Origin: Ktedonobacteria bacterium brp13
Lineage (GTDB): Bacteria; Chloroflexota; Ktedonobacteria; Ktedonobacterales; Ktedonobacteraceae
DNA: 64,000 nt
Direction: 5' to 3'
Assembly (NCBI GenBank): GCA_015099395.1
Contig: AP024096.1
Coordinates: forward strand, 6,055,485-6,119,484
This document shows, in pieces, positions 50,104 through 58,234 of the stretch (position 1 is its first letter; every line of letters starts with the position of its first letter). Under the pieces are notes generated by a model that saw only the letters and a program-made list of their open reading frames with translations, ran no database searches and was not told the origin of the DNA. Position numbers and translations under genes: made by a program.

Positions 50104-50730
50104 TTATTCTGGTGCTCGGATGTCATTGAAGGGCCAGTAGACGAGCTGGGCTTCTCCAATGATGTTCTGGCGCGGGACGGGTCCCCAGGCGCGGGAGTCA
50201 GAACTATTGACACGGTCGTCGCCCATGACGAAATATTGTCCTGATCCTAGCTTGTCGTTGTGAATGGGAGGGTAGAGGTTATAGTTATCTGCGGGTGCGA
50301 TGTAGCGCTCTTGCAAGAGCGTACCGTTGACGATGACGCGTCTGCCTATGATGCTGATCTGGTCACCGGGGATGGCGATGATCCTTTTAAGATACGTCTG
50401 GGTAGGGTCCTTTGGATAGTGGAAGACGATGATATCGCCGCGTGCAGGGGCAGTGAATAGATACGCTGCCTTATTCACCAGGATATATTCCTGCGTATGG
50501 AGCGTCGGTTCCATACTCAGCCCATCGACGTAATAGTCCTGCACCGTGAGATGGGTCACGAGCAGGATGAAACAGAGGAGCAGCAGCGTCTTCAATATGT
50601 GGAGACGCATGCGGATGAGCAAGCTCTGGAGACGCTGCTGCCTCTGCTGGCGCGCATGTACGGGAGGACTGGCGGAACTGGCAGACCTTAGAGGTCCTGC
50701 GGAAAGTGGTGGCTGTTCCTCCTCTTGCAT
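50104..50730 (-). CDS. lepB: Signal peptidase I
   Basis: Signal peptidase I (208 aa) cleaves signal peptides of exported proteins. A ~40-residue basic, Gln-rich cytosolic N-terminus precedes one TM helix (about 44-62). The catalytic Ser is S72 in VDGLSMEPTL, and the general-base Lys is K115 in TYLKRIIAIPGD. FVMGDDRVNSSDSRAWGPV is box E. It starts at ATG behind AAAGGAGCTGCACGCC. It lies 36 nt downstream of the PHP phosphoesterase and converges on the biotin carboxylase gene with 29 nt between. Confidence 0.95.
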   Translation of the reverse strand: MQEEEQPPLSAGPLRSASSASPPVHARQQRQQRLQSLLIRMRLHILKTLLLLCFILLVTHLTVQDYYVDGLSMEPTLHTQEYILVNKAAYLFTAPARGDIIVFHYPKDPTQTYLKRIIAIPGDQISIIGRRVIVNGTLLQERYIAPADNYNLYPPIHNDKLGSGQYFVMGDDRVNSSDSRAWGPVPRQNIIGEAQLVYWPFNDIRAPE

Positions 50731-50766
50731 GGCGTGCAGCTCCTTTGCTGGCTATTCTTTTGCTGA

Positions 50767-51648
50767 CTACTCTTTGTCGGTGGGGGGCAGTACAAACTCA
50801 GGTGGGTTAGTACCCATCCTTTTACTGGCCTCACTTTTGAGACGCTCGACAGCTTCAAAAGGGACAAAACGACCACCTAATGGCGTTGGATGGATACCCG
50901 GTCCATGAAAGTCGCTGCCACCGGTCGGAATTAGCTTATATTCGTCGGCCAGGTCGTGTAGCTGTTGGACCTGCTCTTCAGTGTAGGGACCGTAATAGGT
51001 CTCCAGGCCTACCAGGCCAGCTTCGACGAGTTCTGGTAGCCACGCCTGTAGCTTCTGCATGCCAGGGACAGTAAGTGGGTGTGCAATTACTGGCAGACCA
51101 TTAGCACTCAGGATCAGGCGGATCGCATCGAGCGGTGAAAGCTTGCGGCGTGCTACATAGACAGGACCATCTGAGCGCAAATACTTGTCGAAAGCCTCGG
51201 GTACCGATTGAACGTAGCCAGCATCTATCAGGGCCTGCGCGATGTGTGGACGTCCCACGGCACCTTGCGCAATCTCACGCACATGCTCCCATTTGATATC
51301 GACGCCCTGCTCGTTGAGCAACTCGACTATACGCTCGCCACGGCGTGCACGGGCATCGCGCAAGACCTTCAGCGTCTCCTGAAATGCTGGTCGCTCGTAT
51401 TCCAGAAAATAGCCCAGCACATGCATCTCGCCATCGTCAGTATCGGTGTTGAGCTCGATACCAGGGATCAGATCGATCGCCAGACGCGCCGCCGCCTCTG
51501 TCGCCTCTGCCAGACCATTGGTGCTATCGTGATCGGTCAGTGCCAGTATGCGCAGATCAGCTTCGTGGGCATATTGTAACAGCTCTGTGGGTGAATAGAG
51601 CCCGTCTGAAGCCGTTGAATGAGTATGTAGATCAATTGTATTTGCCAT
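50767..51648 (-). CDS. PHP-domain phosphoesterase
   Basis: The protein (293 aa) has the metal-binding PHP motifs: DLHTHSTASDG (H8, H10), LALTDHDSTNGL, GIELNTD, IAHPLTVPG, and a C-terminal GGSDFHGPG. The arrangement matches the RnaAM / 3',5'-nucleotide phosphatase (YciV-like) family, which trims short RNAs or degrades pAp. The exact substrate is unknown. The ATG has only a weak binding site (AAGAAAGCTT). It is probably co-transcribed with lepB. Confidence 0.85.
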   Translation of the reverse strand: MANTIDLHTHSTASDGLYSPTELLQYAHEADLRILALTDHDSTNGLAEATEAAARLAIDLIPGIELNTDTDDGEMHVLGYFLEYERPAFQETLKVLRDARARRGERIVELLNEQGVDIKWEHVREIAQGAVGRPHIAQALIDAGYVQSVPEAFDKYLRSDGPVYVARRKLSPLDAIRLILSANGLPVIAHPLTVPGMQKLQAWLPELVEAGLVGLETYYGPYTEEQVQQLHDLADEYKLIPTGGSDFHGPGIHPTPLGGRFVPFEAVERLKSEASKRMGTNPPEFVLPPTDKE

Positions 51649-51720
51649 AAGCTTTCTTTCTATATCTAATCGACTAAGATCTGACCAATACAGTAGCGAT
51701 ATCGATCATTCCACTATGCC

Positions 51721-51759
51721 AGAGGGGAGGGCCACGGCACTACCGAGACCCTCCCCTCT
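51721..51759. terminator. Inverted repeat between the rny and PHP genes
   Basis: AGAGGGGAGGG (51721-51731) pairs with CCCTCCCCTCT (51749-51759), with CGG/CCG inside. It ends rny (both genes run on the - strand). The T-run is minimal. Confidence 0.5.
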
Positions 51760-51833
51760 TTGGTATACGTTTTGATGAACGCAGGTCGTTATGATAAAGA
51801 TAAGTGTTTTACGTGTTGAGATGAACATGTCAA

Positions 51834-53384
51834 TTAGCGTGCGTAGTCTACCGAGCGCGTCTCGCGAACGACACAGATCTTGATCTGTCCCGGGTAATCC
51901 ATTTCATCCTCGATCTTATGTGCGATCTCGGCTGCCAGGCGTGCCGATGCGTACTCGTCGACCTCTTCAGGTTTGACGATGATACGTACCTCACGACCGG
52001 CCTGAATGGCGAACGATTTCTCGACTCCTGTAAAGGAGTTCGCTATATGCTCTAACGCTTCCAGGCGTTTGATATACAGATCGATGGTCTCACGGCGCGC
52101 ACCTGGACGGGCTGCTGAGATAGCATCGGCTGCCTGTACAACCGCCGCCTCTAGCGTCTGAGGCTCAGTCTCGGAGGCGTGATGTGCCACAACGGCATGG
52201 ACAACTTTCGCTGACTTGCCGAAGCGACGTGCTACCTCACCGCCGACGATTGCATGCGGCCCCTCGACCTCTTGATCGATGGCTTTCCCAATATCGTGCA
52301 GCAGAGCCGCCGTCTTACAGACGTTGACATCTGCGCCGAGTTCATGGGCGATTGTACCGGCGAGGATCGAGACCTCGACCGAGTGTGCCAGCACATTCTG
52401 TCCATAACTGGTACGGAAATGCAGGCGACCAAGTATCTTGAGCAGGTCTGGCTGGAGACCATGGACGTTAGCATCCAGGGCAGCGTTCTCACCTGCCTCG
52501 CGAATGATGATGTCGACCTCCTGGCGTGCCTTCGCGACGACATCCTCGATACGGGCAGGATGGATACGCCCATCCAAGATTAACTTTGTCAATGCAACGC
52601 GTGCGATTTCGCGCCGGACAGGATCAAAGCCAGAGAGGATGACCGCCTCCGGAGTATCATCGATAATCAGGTCAACGCCAGTTGCCGCCTCTAACGCGCG
52701 GATATTGCGACCCTCACGTCCAATGATACGTCCCTTCATCTCGTCATTGGGCAAAGGAACTACTGAGACGACCGACTCCGCTACCTGATCGGAAGCACAG
52801 CGCTGGATAGCCAGCGTAATGATTTCGCGAGCTCGCGACTCGCCTTCTTCACGCGCACGCTCCTCGATCTGGCGTACTCGTTGTGCTGCCTCGGACCTCA
52901 CCTCTTGCTCAATATGTTCTAACAGCAGGTCTTTGGCTTGATCCTCGGTGAGTTGAGCCACTGTCTCTAGCTCATTGAGACGCTGCTGCTTGATCTCTTC
53001 CAGTTCTGCGCGTATCTGATCTAATTGACGTTCCTTGCTATTAAGTTTACGATCCCGCTGCTCAAGGGCATCGGTCTTGCGTTCAAGGTTCTCTTCTTTT
53101 TGTTGGATACGACGTTCTTGTCTCTGCAACTCGGTACGACGTTCAGCGTTCTCGCGTTCCATCGCATCACGGAAGAGGGCCGTCTCATCGCGTGACTCAC
53201 GGAGTGCAGTCCGTTGCTGCTCTTGTACTAAGAGTAGCCGTTGCTCGCTCTCTTCTTTGAGCTTGCGCAGGTTCTCCTCGTTCTTGGCGCGTTTTGTTGC
53301 TGATCCTATTAAGATGCCGGCTACCAGTGCGATAGCGGCCCCAAAGATCAGGACAACGCCGTCCAAGATTAATGTATTATTCAC
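51834..53384 (-). CDS. rny: Ribonuclease Y
   Basis: RNase Y (516 aa) is a membrane-bound endoribonuclease that starts mRNA decay. It begins at GTG behind GGAGGTAGGCCGAC (MNNTLILDGVVLIFGAAIAL). An N-terminal TM helix (about 8-28) is followed by a long coiled coil (to about 190). A KH domain follows with GRIIGREGRNIRALEAATGV. The HD domain has LLHDIGKAIDQEVEGPHA and VHAVVAHHASETEP. The end is EIAHKIEDEMDYPGQIKI. The length matches the family. Confidence 0.96.
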   Translation of the reverse strand: MNNTLILDGVVLIFGAAIALVAGILIGSATKRAKNEENLRKLKEESEQRLLLVQEQQRTALRESRDETALFRDAMERENAERRTELQRQERRIQQKEENLERKTDALEQRDRKLNSKERQLDQIRAELEEIKQQRLNELETVAQLTEDQAKDLLLEHIEQEVRSEAAQRVRQIEERAREEGESRAREIITLAIQRCASDQVAESVVSVVPLPNDEMKGRIIGREGRNIRALEAATGVDLIIDDTPEAVILSGFDPVRREIARVALTKLILDGRIHPARIEDVVAKARQEVDIIIREAGENAALDANVHGLQPDLLKILGRLHFRTSYGQNVLAHSVEVSILAGTIAHELGADVNVCKTAALLHDIGKAIDQEVEGPHAIVGGEVARRFGKSAKVVHAVVAHHASETEPQTLEAAVVQAADAISAARPGARRETIDLYIKRLEALEHIANSFTGVEKSFAIQAGREVRIIVKPEEVDEYASARLAAEIAHKIEDEMDYPGQIKICVVRETRSVDYAR

Positions 53385-53550
53385 GTCGGCCTACCTCCAA
53401 TATCAGGGCGATCAGGCCTATAATAGGCTCGAAAAAATGACAACAGTATATACTATATGTGTTTGTTGCGTTTTGGCAATAGGTAAAAGTGTACTATGCG
53501 CCAAGCATACTATATAAGAGTGTTAACAATACGTCAAGGAGAATATCAGG
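53385..53550. other. rny upstream region
   Basis: Together with the following sORF and 53617-53813 this makes a 429-nt stretch without a long gene. It holds the rny promoter and AT-rich sequence (TATATACTATATG). Beyond the sORF (53617-53796) I see nothing recognisable. Confidence 0.4.
53452..53479 (-). promoter_or_regulatory. rny promoter
   Basis: On the - strand TTGCCA (53474-53479), a 16-nt spacer and TATAGT (53452-53457), about 60 nt ahead of the rny start. Confidence 0.5.
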
Positions 53551-53616
53551 ATGAAACACAAAATATGTGTCAGGTGCGAATGCTTATATCGTGCAAGAAA
53601 GACTGTGTATATATAG
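53551..53616 (+). CDS. Possible 21-residue Cys-containing small protein
   Basis: MKHKICVRCECLYRARKTVY(I) starts at ATG with GTCAAGGAGAATATCAGG upstream, a good binding site. Cys at 6, 9 and 11 form C-x2-C-x-C. It is upstream of and divergent from rny. There is no similarity that I recognise, and the start could be chance. Confidence 0.3.
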   Translation: MKHKICVRCECLYRARKTVYI

Positions 53617-53796
53617 CATTCTTGTCCTGCGATAAAGAGCATTTCCATATCTGGCATATGTTTATAAGCAATTCATGCCATCAAGGGTGCTACATCCATG
53701 TAGTTACCTTTTTGATATGAAGAACAATCATCATCGATAATATCCTTCACCCTGTGAGCTTTTTGGCCCCCTTTTATCGTTGTTGTCTTTTACGAT

Positions 53797-53820
53797 GCTA
53801 CATTGCTACATTGCTACATT
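53797..53820. repeat. 8-nt tandem repeat at the end of the PIG-V-like gene
   Basis: GCTACATT occurs three times in tandem. The middle of the array contains the stop codon of the downstream gene read on the - strand (53814-53816). An 8-nt period cannot preserve frame, so slippage would alter the C-terminus. Confidence 0.7.
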
Positions 53821-55157
53821 GCCCAATGTCCGCTGAACATCTGGAAGACCAGGAAGGCCTGGAATGCGATTGCTCCTATCACATAACTATTGTGTAGCCA
53901 GGGTCGTTCACCCAGGCGTGCCAGCACAACAAAGGCAGGGATGCAGAGCAAGGCTGCGTACTGTACAGCGGGTAGCGGATCTAGCGGATCTGCCAGGCTT
54001 CCCGGTTGATGTGCACTGACCAGGCTCCAGATTACAACAAGTAGACCATAGAGCTGCAGTGGCCATTGTGCTCTATCCAGTCGCAGCTTGCCGAACCAGC
54101 CTAGCGCTAAGAGCGTAAGCAGGCCAATAACGATGAGCAGCTCGAAAAGTATATGTGTCGCGCCGTAGGTTAAGAGTCCGCCACTGAATGCTTGCTGTAT
54201 CGATTGTTGTGTGCCGGGTGGTACTGTATTGCTGCCTTCCTGCGGATGCAAGAAAAGCAAGGGATCGTGAAATGGTTTCGCCAGTGCCAGCGCATAGATC
54301 GCCAGCCCAAAGGGGATACAGAGCGAAGCTATGACTGGGAGCCAGCGCAGGATCGGGCCTCTTTGCTGGAATAGTGCACGTTGTCGGAAAAGTTCACAAA
54401 GGAAGATGACAAACAACAGGATTCCAGTAATATCGGTCAGTGCAGCCAGTGCTCCACAACAGCCAGCCAGCCACCAGCGTCCATTGCGCAGCAGATAGAG
54501 GCAGAGCAAGCTGAACAAAAGCACTAGCGCGGTATTATACGCGGCAAAAAAGAAAAGCGCCGTAGGGAAGGCCGCCAGATAGAGAATACTGCGCCTGGCT
54601 CGTCGTGCCGCCAGTCCGCTGCGCTCCTCACGTGCTTCCGCCTCTTCATTCTCCACCGTAGTTGCCGAGTTCACAGTAAACACCAGTCGGTAGAGTACGA
54701 CCAGGGCCGCGAAGAAGGCGATATTTGTGATGAGCATGCCGGTCAGCAAGGGATCTATATGTGTGAGAGCCGAGCCGAGATGGATCAGCGTTGGATAGAG
54801 TGGGAAGAGCGTGCTATAAGCAGGATCGATATAACCCTGAGTTGCTATCGTCACGTTGCGTAGTGCATCCCAATGATACCAGTTATAGAGAACGCTATTA
54901 AAGCTGAGCGCAAAGGTTGAGTTATTGTTGACTGTGAATAAAATGCCTCCAAAGTAGGTGAGCAGCAGCAGTAGCAGCCGTGTCCCCAGAAAAGTTGGCA
55001 GGACCGCCAGTGCTGACATCCTCCATGATTGTAGCGTTGTAGACCAGGGCTGCCAGGTGGGGCTAGCAGCGGTTTCCACGCGGGTCGTTACTGTTGTATC
55101 TTGAGATTGCATACGAGAATGCACTCCTACGCTATTTTTTGTCTGTGTGCGTTTCAT
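53814..55157 (-). CDS. PIG-V-like integral membrane mannosyltransferase
   Basis: The protein (447 aa) has a hydrophilic N-terminus (to about residue 48) and roughly 9-10 TM segments. The extracytoplasmic motif NWYHWDALRNVTIATQGY, followed by TLFPLYPTLI, matches the RWDxxHYxxIAxxGY...FPLYP pattern of PIG-V/GT76-type dolichyl-phosphate-mannose-dependent enzymes found in bacteria. A basic/acidic cytosolic loop (ENEEAEAREERSGLAARRAR) follows TM4. It begins at ATG with only AGAAAG upstream. The acceptor is unknown, perhaps a cell-surface glycolipid. Confidence 0.75.
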   Translation of the reverse strand: MKRTQTKNSVGVHSRMQSQDTTVTTRVETAASPTWQPWSTTLQSWRMSALAVLPTFLGTRLLLLLLTYFGGILFTVNNNSTFALSFNSVLYNWYHWDALRNVTIATQGYIDPAYSTLFPLYPTLIHLGSALTHIDPLLTGMLITNIAFFAALVVLYRLVFTVNSATTVENEEAEAREERSGLAARRARRSILYLAAFPTALFFFAAYNTALVLLFSLLCLYLLRNGRWWLAGCCGALAALTDITGILLFVIFLCELFRQRALFQQRGPILRWLPVIASLCIPFGLAIYALALAKPFHDPLLFLHPQEGSNTVPPGTQQSIQQAFSGGLLTYGATHILFELLIVIGLLTLLALGWFGKLRLDRAQWPLQLYGLLVVIWSLVSAHQPGSLADPLDPLPAVQYAALLCIPAFVVLARLGERPWLHNSYVIGAIAFQAFLVFQMFSGHWAM

Positions 55158-55294
55158 CTTTCTAAGACGCCGACCGTGTTACATAGGGTAAACATAGTGA
55201 CATGCAAGAAAGATAAATGACTCTGTATGATTATACAAGGAATGTGCACTATTGTCATCTCTTTCTGCTGTCGTTTGCTTGTAAGGAGTTCACA

Positions 55295-55735
55295 ATGGGT
55301 TCATCGCAATCTCCAAGACCTACTCATGTCGTAACCTGCTTCCTATTAAAGAATGCGGGGCAGGCCGAGAAAGTCTTGATTGTGCAGCGTAGTCAGCGTG
55401 TAGGTAGCTATCATGAGCTCTGGGCCGGGATCAGTGGTTTTGTCGAAGCCAACGTAAGTCCGGAGGAGCAGGCCTATACCGAGATCCGTGAAGAGGCCGG
55501 GCTGCAACGTGAGCAGGTCCGTCTCCTGAAGCGTGGTGAGGTCGTAGAGTATGTGGACGAGGAATTGAATCGTCACTGGTATGTGCATCCCTTCCTCTTT
55601 GACGTACTGACGCCTGAGCAGATTAAGACCGACTGGGAAGCGCTAGCGTTCCGTTGGATTGCTCCAGATGAGATACGAAATTATCAGACTGTTCCCAGGT
55701 TGTGGGATGCGTATCAGTCGGCGATCAAGGGTTGA
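55295..55735 (+). CDS. Nudix hydrolase-like protein with a degenerate Nudix box
   Basis: The protein (146 aa) starts at ATG 55295 (MGSSQSPRPTHVVTCFLLKN), behind GTAAGGAGTTCACA. A longer frame to 55217 lacks a binding site. The fold is recognisable from VLIVQRSQRVGSYHELWAGI through GFVEANVSPEEQAYTEIREEAGL (short form QAYTEIREEAGL). Against the consensus GX5EX7REUXEEXGU the first Glu is Val and the Arg is Thr, while the Glu triad of TEIREE remains. Nudix enzymes hydrolyse nucleoside diphosphate derivatives. Activity here is uncertain. Confidence 0.8.
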   Translation: MGSSQSPRPTHVVTCFLLKNAGQAEKVLIVQRSQRVGSYHELWAGISGFVEANVSPEEQAYTEIREEAGLQREQVRLLKRGEVVEYVDEELNRHWYVHPFLFDVLTPEQIKTDWEALAFRWIAPDEIRNYQTVPRLWDAYQSAIKG

Positions 55736-55759
55736 TAATACGTAAAAACTGGTGAGAGC

Positions 55760-55818
55760 TGTGTACGAGAGCACACCCTCCGTGCTCTCGTACACAACGG
55801 ACCGAGTGCTTCGCACTC
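55760..55818. terminator. Inverted repeats between the converging Nudix and enoyl-CoA hydratase genes
   Basis: TGTGTACGAGAGCAC (55760-55774) pairs perfectly with its complement at 55782-55796 (15 bp, 7-nt loop). GAGTGC/GCACTC (55804-55818) follows. There is no T-run, but the position between converging genes fits termination. Confidence 0.6.
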
Positions 55819-55833
55819 AACAGACGAGCCTGT

Positions 55834-56610
55834 TTAGCGGCCTTTGAAGTCTGGTTTGCGTTTTTCTATGAAAGCCCGCATCCCTTCGCGCATATCTTCG
55901 GTGGCGAAGAGGAGGAAGAAATTTTTGCGTTCATGTTCGAGCCCTTCTTCGAGTGAGGTTTCGAAGGCGGCCAGGACGGACTCTTTGGCGAGTTGAGCGG
56001 CGACAGCTGGTTGTGCTGCGATCTTCTGGGCAAGCTTTCTGGCTTCAGGGAGCAGGTCGGCTTGCGCTACAACATGATTGACCATGCCGAGGTCGGCTAG
56101 CTCCTGGGCGCTGACCGGCGAGCCAGTCAGTACCATCTCCATGGTGCGGTATTTGCCGAGGACGCGAGCCAGGCGTTGTGTGCCACCTGCGCCAGGAATG
56201 ACGCCGATGCCGATCTCTGGCTGTCCGAAGCGTGCATTCTCGGAGGCGATGATGATATCGCAGTGTAGCGCCAGTTCACAGCCGCCACCCAGCGCATAGC
56301 CGTTCACCGCTGCGATGAGCGGAGTACGAACCTTACGAATGCGGCTCCAGGCATCGAAGCCGCCGTTGAGCATCGAGACCGGAGTCTTATCGGCCATCTC
56401 TTTAATATCGGCACCTGCTGCAAAGGCCTTCTCACCGGCACCGGTCAAAATAATACAACCGACCGTCTCATCATGATCGAGTGTTTCAAGTGCAGCCGCC
56501 AGTTCGTCTACGACCTGGAAGCTCAGCGCGTTTAACTCACGTGGACGATTGAGCGTAACGGTCGCGATCCGCTCTGCTTGCTCCACAAGAATGTACGTGT
56601 ATTCTGCCAT
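55834..56610 (-). CDS. Enoyl-CoA hydratase (crotonase family)
   Basis: The protein (258 aa) hydrates enoyl-CoA in fatty-acid or amino-acid breakdown. Both catalytic glutamates are present, E112 in GGGCELALHCD and E132 in GQPEIGIGVIPGAGGTQRL. The oxyanion-hole motifs are FAAGADIKEM and AVNGYALGGG. NRPRELNALS is the CoA-binding strand. It starts at ATG behind GAAGGAGATTGTACCACC. It closely matches the 258-aa PaaF/ECHS1-like group. It stands alone on the - strand. Confidence 0.93.
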   Translation of the reverse strand: MAEYTYILVEQAERIATVTLNRPRELNALSFQVVDELAAALETLDHDETVGCIILTGAGEKAFAAGADIKEMADKTPVSMLNGGFDAWSRIRKVRTPLIAAVNGYALGGGCELALHCDIIIASENARFGQPEIGIGVIPGAGGTQRLARVLGKYRTMEMVLTGSPVSAQELADLGMVNHVVAQADLLPEARKLAQKIAAQPAVAAQLAKESVLAAFETSLEEGLEHERKNFFLLFATEDMREGMRAFIEKRKPDFKGR

Positions 56611-56800
56611 GGTGGTACAATCTCCTTCGATTCAGACGTAAATCCTCTGTGCTTTTTTCCCCAAATACGAAGCAAAACATTTATACCAGGAGAGTATAAC
56701 ATCTAAGCCTGTGAAAGTTGATGAAATGATGATATCCCAAAATAATCATCAATCCAGGCTAGAAGCGAGTCTGTCAAGTAGTTTGTGTATGTATTTTCAT
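56611..56800. other. Gap upstream of the enoyl-CoA hydratase gene
   Basis: It contains the hydratase binding site and an AT-rich possible promoter (TATACT and TATAAA on the - strand, no good -35). Base composition becomes AT-richer from here on. Nothing else is recognised. Confidence 0.35.
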
Positions 56801-56950
56801 TTATTGAGGGAATCTCTCCCTAAATTCGCTTGCAAAACAGTTAAGAGCAGGCACCCAATTACGAATTGGCATGGTCCACTTCTTCGCAATGTTGTGTATG
56901 GCCAGATAGACCACCTTGTAGACGGAGTCCTTTGGCACCTGAAAATAATG
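56801..56950 (-). pseudogene. IS256-family transposase C-terminal remnant
   Basis: The frame ending at 56801 reads VPKDSVYKVVYLAIHNIAKK and WTMPIRNWVPALNCFASEF. This is the C-terminal signature of IS256-type DDE transposases (YLAL.NI.KKWT.PI.NW..AL..F). Only about 45-50 residues are recognisable and no catalytic DDE region remains. Upstream sequence (56951-57130) is AT-rich and non-coding. Confidence 0.75.
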
Positions 56951-57133
56951 GCAAGCCATCCACTGATATAAAAGGCTATAGATACAACTATATGACTGTA
57001 GCACAGGTATAATTTGTGTCTCAATATATCACGTATAACATATTAAAATCATTCCAATATTATGTTAAAATATAAATTATGATCAATGAACTTATTTGTA
57101 TCAAAGTATCATAAACTACGCAATGGAGGAATT

Positions 57134-57436
57134 ATGATAAGTGTACGCAGCTGTCCAGGTGTAGAAATATTTGATGGAAGTACCGGAAGAGGTAGCAGAG
57201 AATACCTTGCATGGGTAGGTGCAAATAAAGACTGTTATGTTGTCAACGCTTATAAGCCCAAGGCATCATACATAATTAAACTGCATAGGGCAAATTGCCG
57301 TCATATTAGTGATTCCAATAAACAGAATTACACAGAAACTGATTATTTTAAGGCATGCTCTTGTAGCTTACAAATTTTGGAGAATTGCATAGCCAACTGG
57401 CCTGGCGAGGTACAACACTGTTCAAAATGTATGTAA
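57134..57436 (+). CDS. Cys-rich conserved hypothetical protein
   Basis: The protein is 100 aa from ATG 57134 (MISVRSCPGVEIFDGSTGRG), behind CAATGGAGGAATT. Visible features are WVGANKDCYVVNAYKPKASY, then IKLHRANCRHIS, KACSCSLQILENCIANWP, and a terminal CSKCM. This order (a VVNxxxxPxxxY-L-HRAxCxHI block, a YxKxCxxS block and a final CxxC) resembles small uncharacterised proteins in other Gram-positive and Chloroflexota genomes. The final CxxC and earlier Cys residues could bind zinc. The function is unknown. Confidence 0.6.
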   Translation: MISVRSCPGVEIFDGSTGRGSREYLAWVGANKDCYVVNAYKPKASYIIKLHRANCRHISDSNKQNYTETDYFKACSCSLQILENCIANWPGEVQHCSKCM

Positions 57437-57541
57437 AATTATCACACTCCAACAGAAAAAAGTAATCTTCCTATATCGACCCTTCATGAGAAGACGCTCG
57501 ATACAGATGGCAAACCGTGTGTATGAACACTATGCATCTGG

Positions 57542-57856
57542 ATGTTAGCAAAATTCTTTAAAAATATACATGAAACATGGCGAGCGAGGGATCTGATGCA
57601 AACTTGGACAGAAGACGATCAGGAACACTTACAATTTATGCAGCAGCATGAGCTAGAATTCTATCAGACGCATAGAGTGAAGCTTAACGATGACTATAGA
57701 GAGATGCTAGACCTTTCTATCATCGCTTTTAGGTCGGATCATACTGGAACCGCGATAAGACTTTATGATTATTGCTGCCACGACAATAAGGACAATAGCA
57801 ACTGCAATAATAAATATAAAGATAATGATTTCTGGAATGCGCAAAAACATTTTTAG
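57542..57856 (+). CDS. Possible hypothetical protein, low confidence
   Basis: A 104-aa frame starts MLAKFFKNIHETWRARDLMQ. The N-terminal 65 residues are amphipathic and protein-like. The C-terminal third is Asn/Asp/Lys/Cys-rich and is the antisense of the small membrane protein at 57707-57850. ATG 57598 (MQTWTEDDQ) has GAGGGATCTG upstream and may be the real start. It may be a degraded gene. A terminator follows at 58027-58056. Confidence 0.25.
   Translation: MLAKFFKNIHETWRARDLMQTWTEDDQEHLQFMQQHELEFYQTHRVKLNDDYREMLDLSIIAFRSDHTGTAIRLYDYCCHDNKDNSNCNNKYKDNDFWNAQKHF
57707..57850 (-). CDS. Possible 47-aa single-TM small protein
   Basis: The frame MFLRIPEIIIFIFIIAVAIV continues with a hydrophobic stretch and ends IIIKSYRGSSMIRPKSDDRK(V). 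It has one TM helix (about 8-29) followed by basic residues, a typical small inner-membrane protein. The binding site AGAAAGAAGC lies 6-7 nt upstream. It lies antisense to the 3' third of the frame at 57542-57856, so at most one of the two is likely fully real. Confidence 0.35.
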   Translation of the reverse strand: MFLRIPEIIIFIFIIAVAIVLIVVAAIIIKSYRGSSMIRPKSDDRKV

Positions 57857-58026
57857 CTTCTTTCTGAATTCGTAACGGAACTAGAAGAACAAATGTTGGG
57901 TTAGTAGAAACCTTAACTGGTAGGAGTCATCTGACCACAGCTCATCTCATATTATAACAGAAGATACACCAATTCTCCATCTTATCCGCATAAAATGGAT
58001 AAAGATCACAAAATATCCCATCACTG

Positions 58027-58056
58027 AAGCACCTAGAAAAACGTAGGTGCTTTTTT
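58027..58056 (+). terminator. Rho-independent terminator
   Basis: AAGCACCTA (58027-58035) pairs with TAGGTGCTT (58044-58052), loop of 8 nt, followed by TTTTTT. It reads on the + strand and ends whatever transcript comes from 57134-57856. Confidence 0.8.
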
Positions 58057-58115
58057 ATTTCCACTATTCAGGTATAATGATGCATTAAGACCTTTGCATT
58101 ATGTTACAGGCTCTC

Positions 58116-58234
58116 GGTTGCAGAGGCCATGATCCGTAGGAGGATACTGAAAGTTACTGAGTGCAGTAGGGGCTACTCCGGCGTCTACAGCAAGGTTGCA
58201 GAGGGGACGATCCGCAGGAGGATACTTGAAGTAA
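58116..58234 (+). repeat. Imperfect direct repeats upstream of the ECF sigma gene
   Basis: Two 41-nt copies starting at 58116 and 58194 (period 78) share GGTTGCAGAGG, GATCCG and AGGAGGATACT, with about seven mismatches. Each contains a small ATCC/GGAT dyad. They could be operators or remnants of a duplicated element. Confidence 0.6.
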
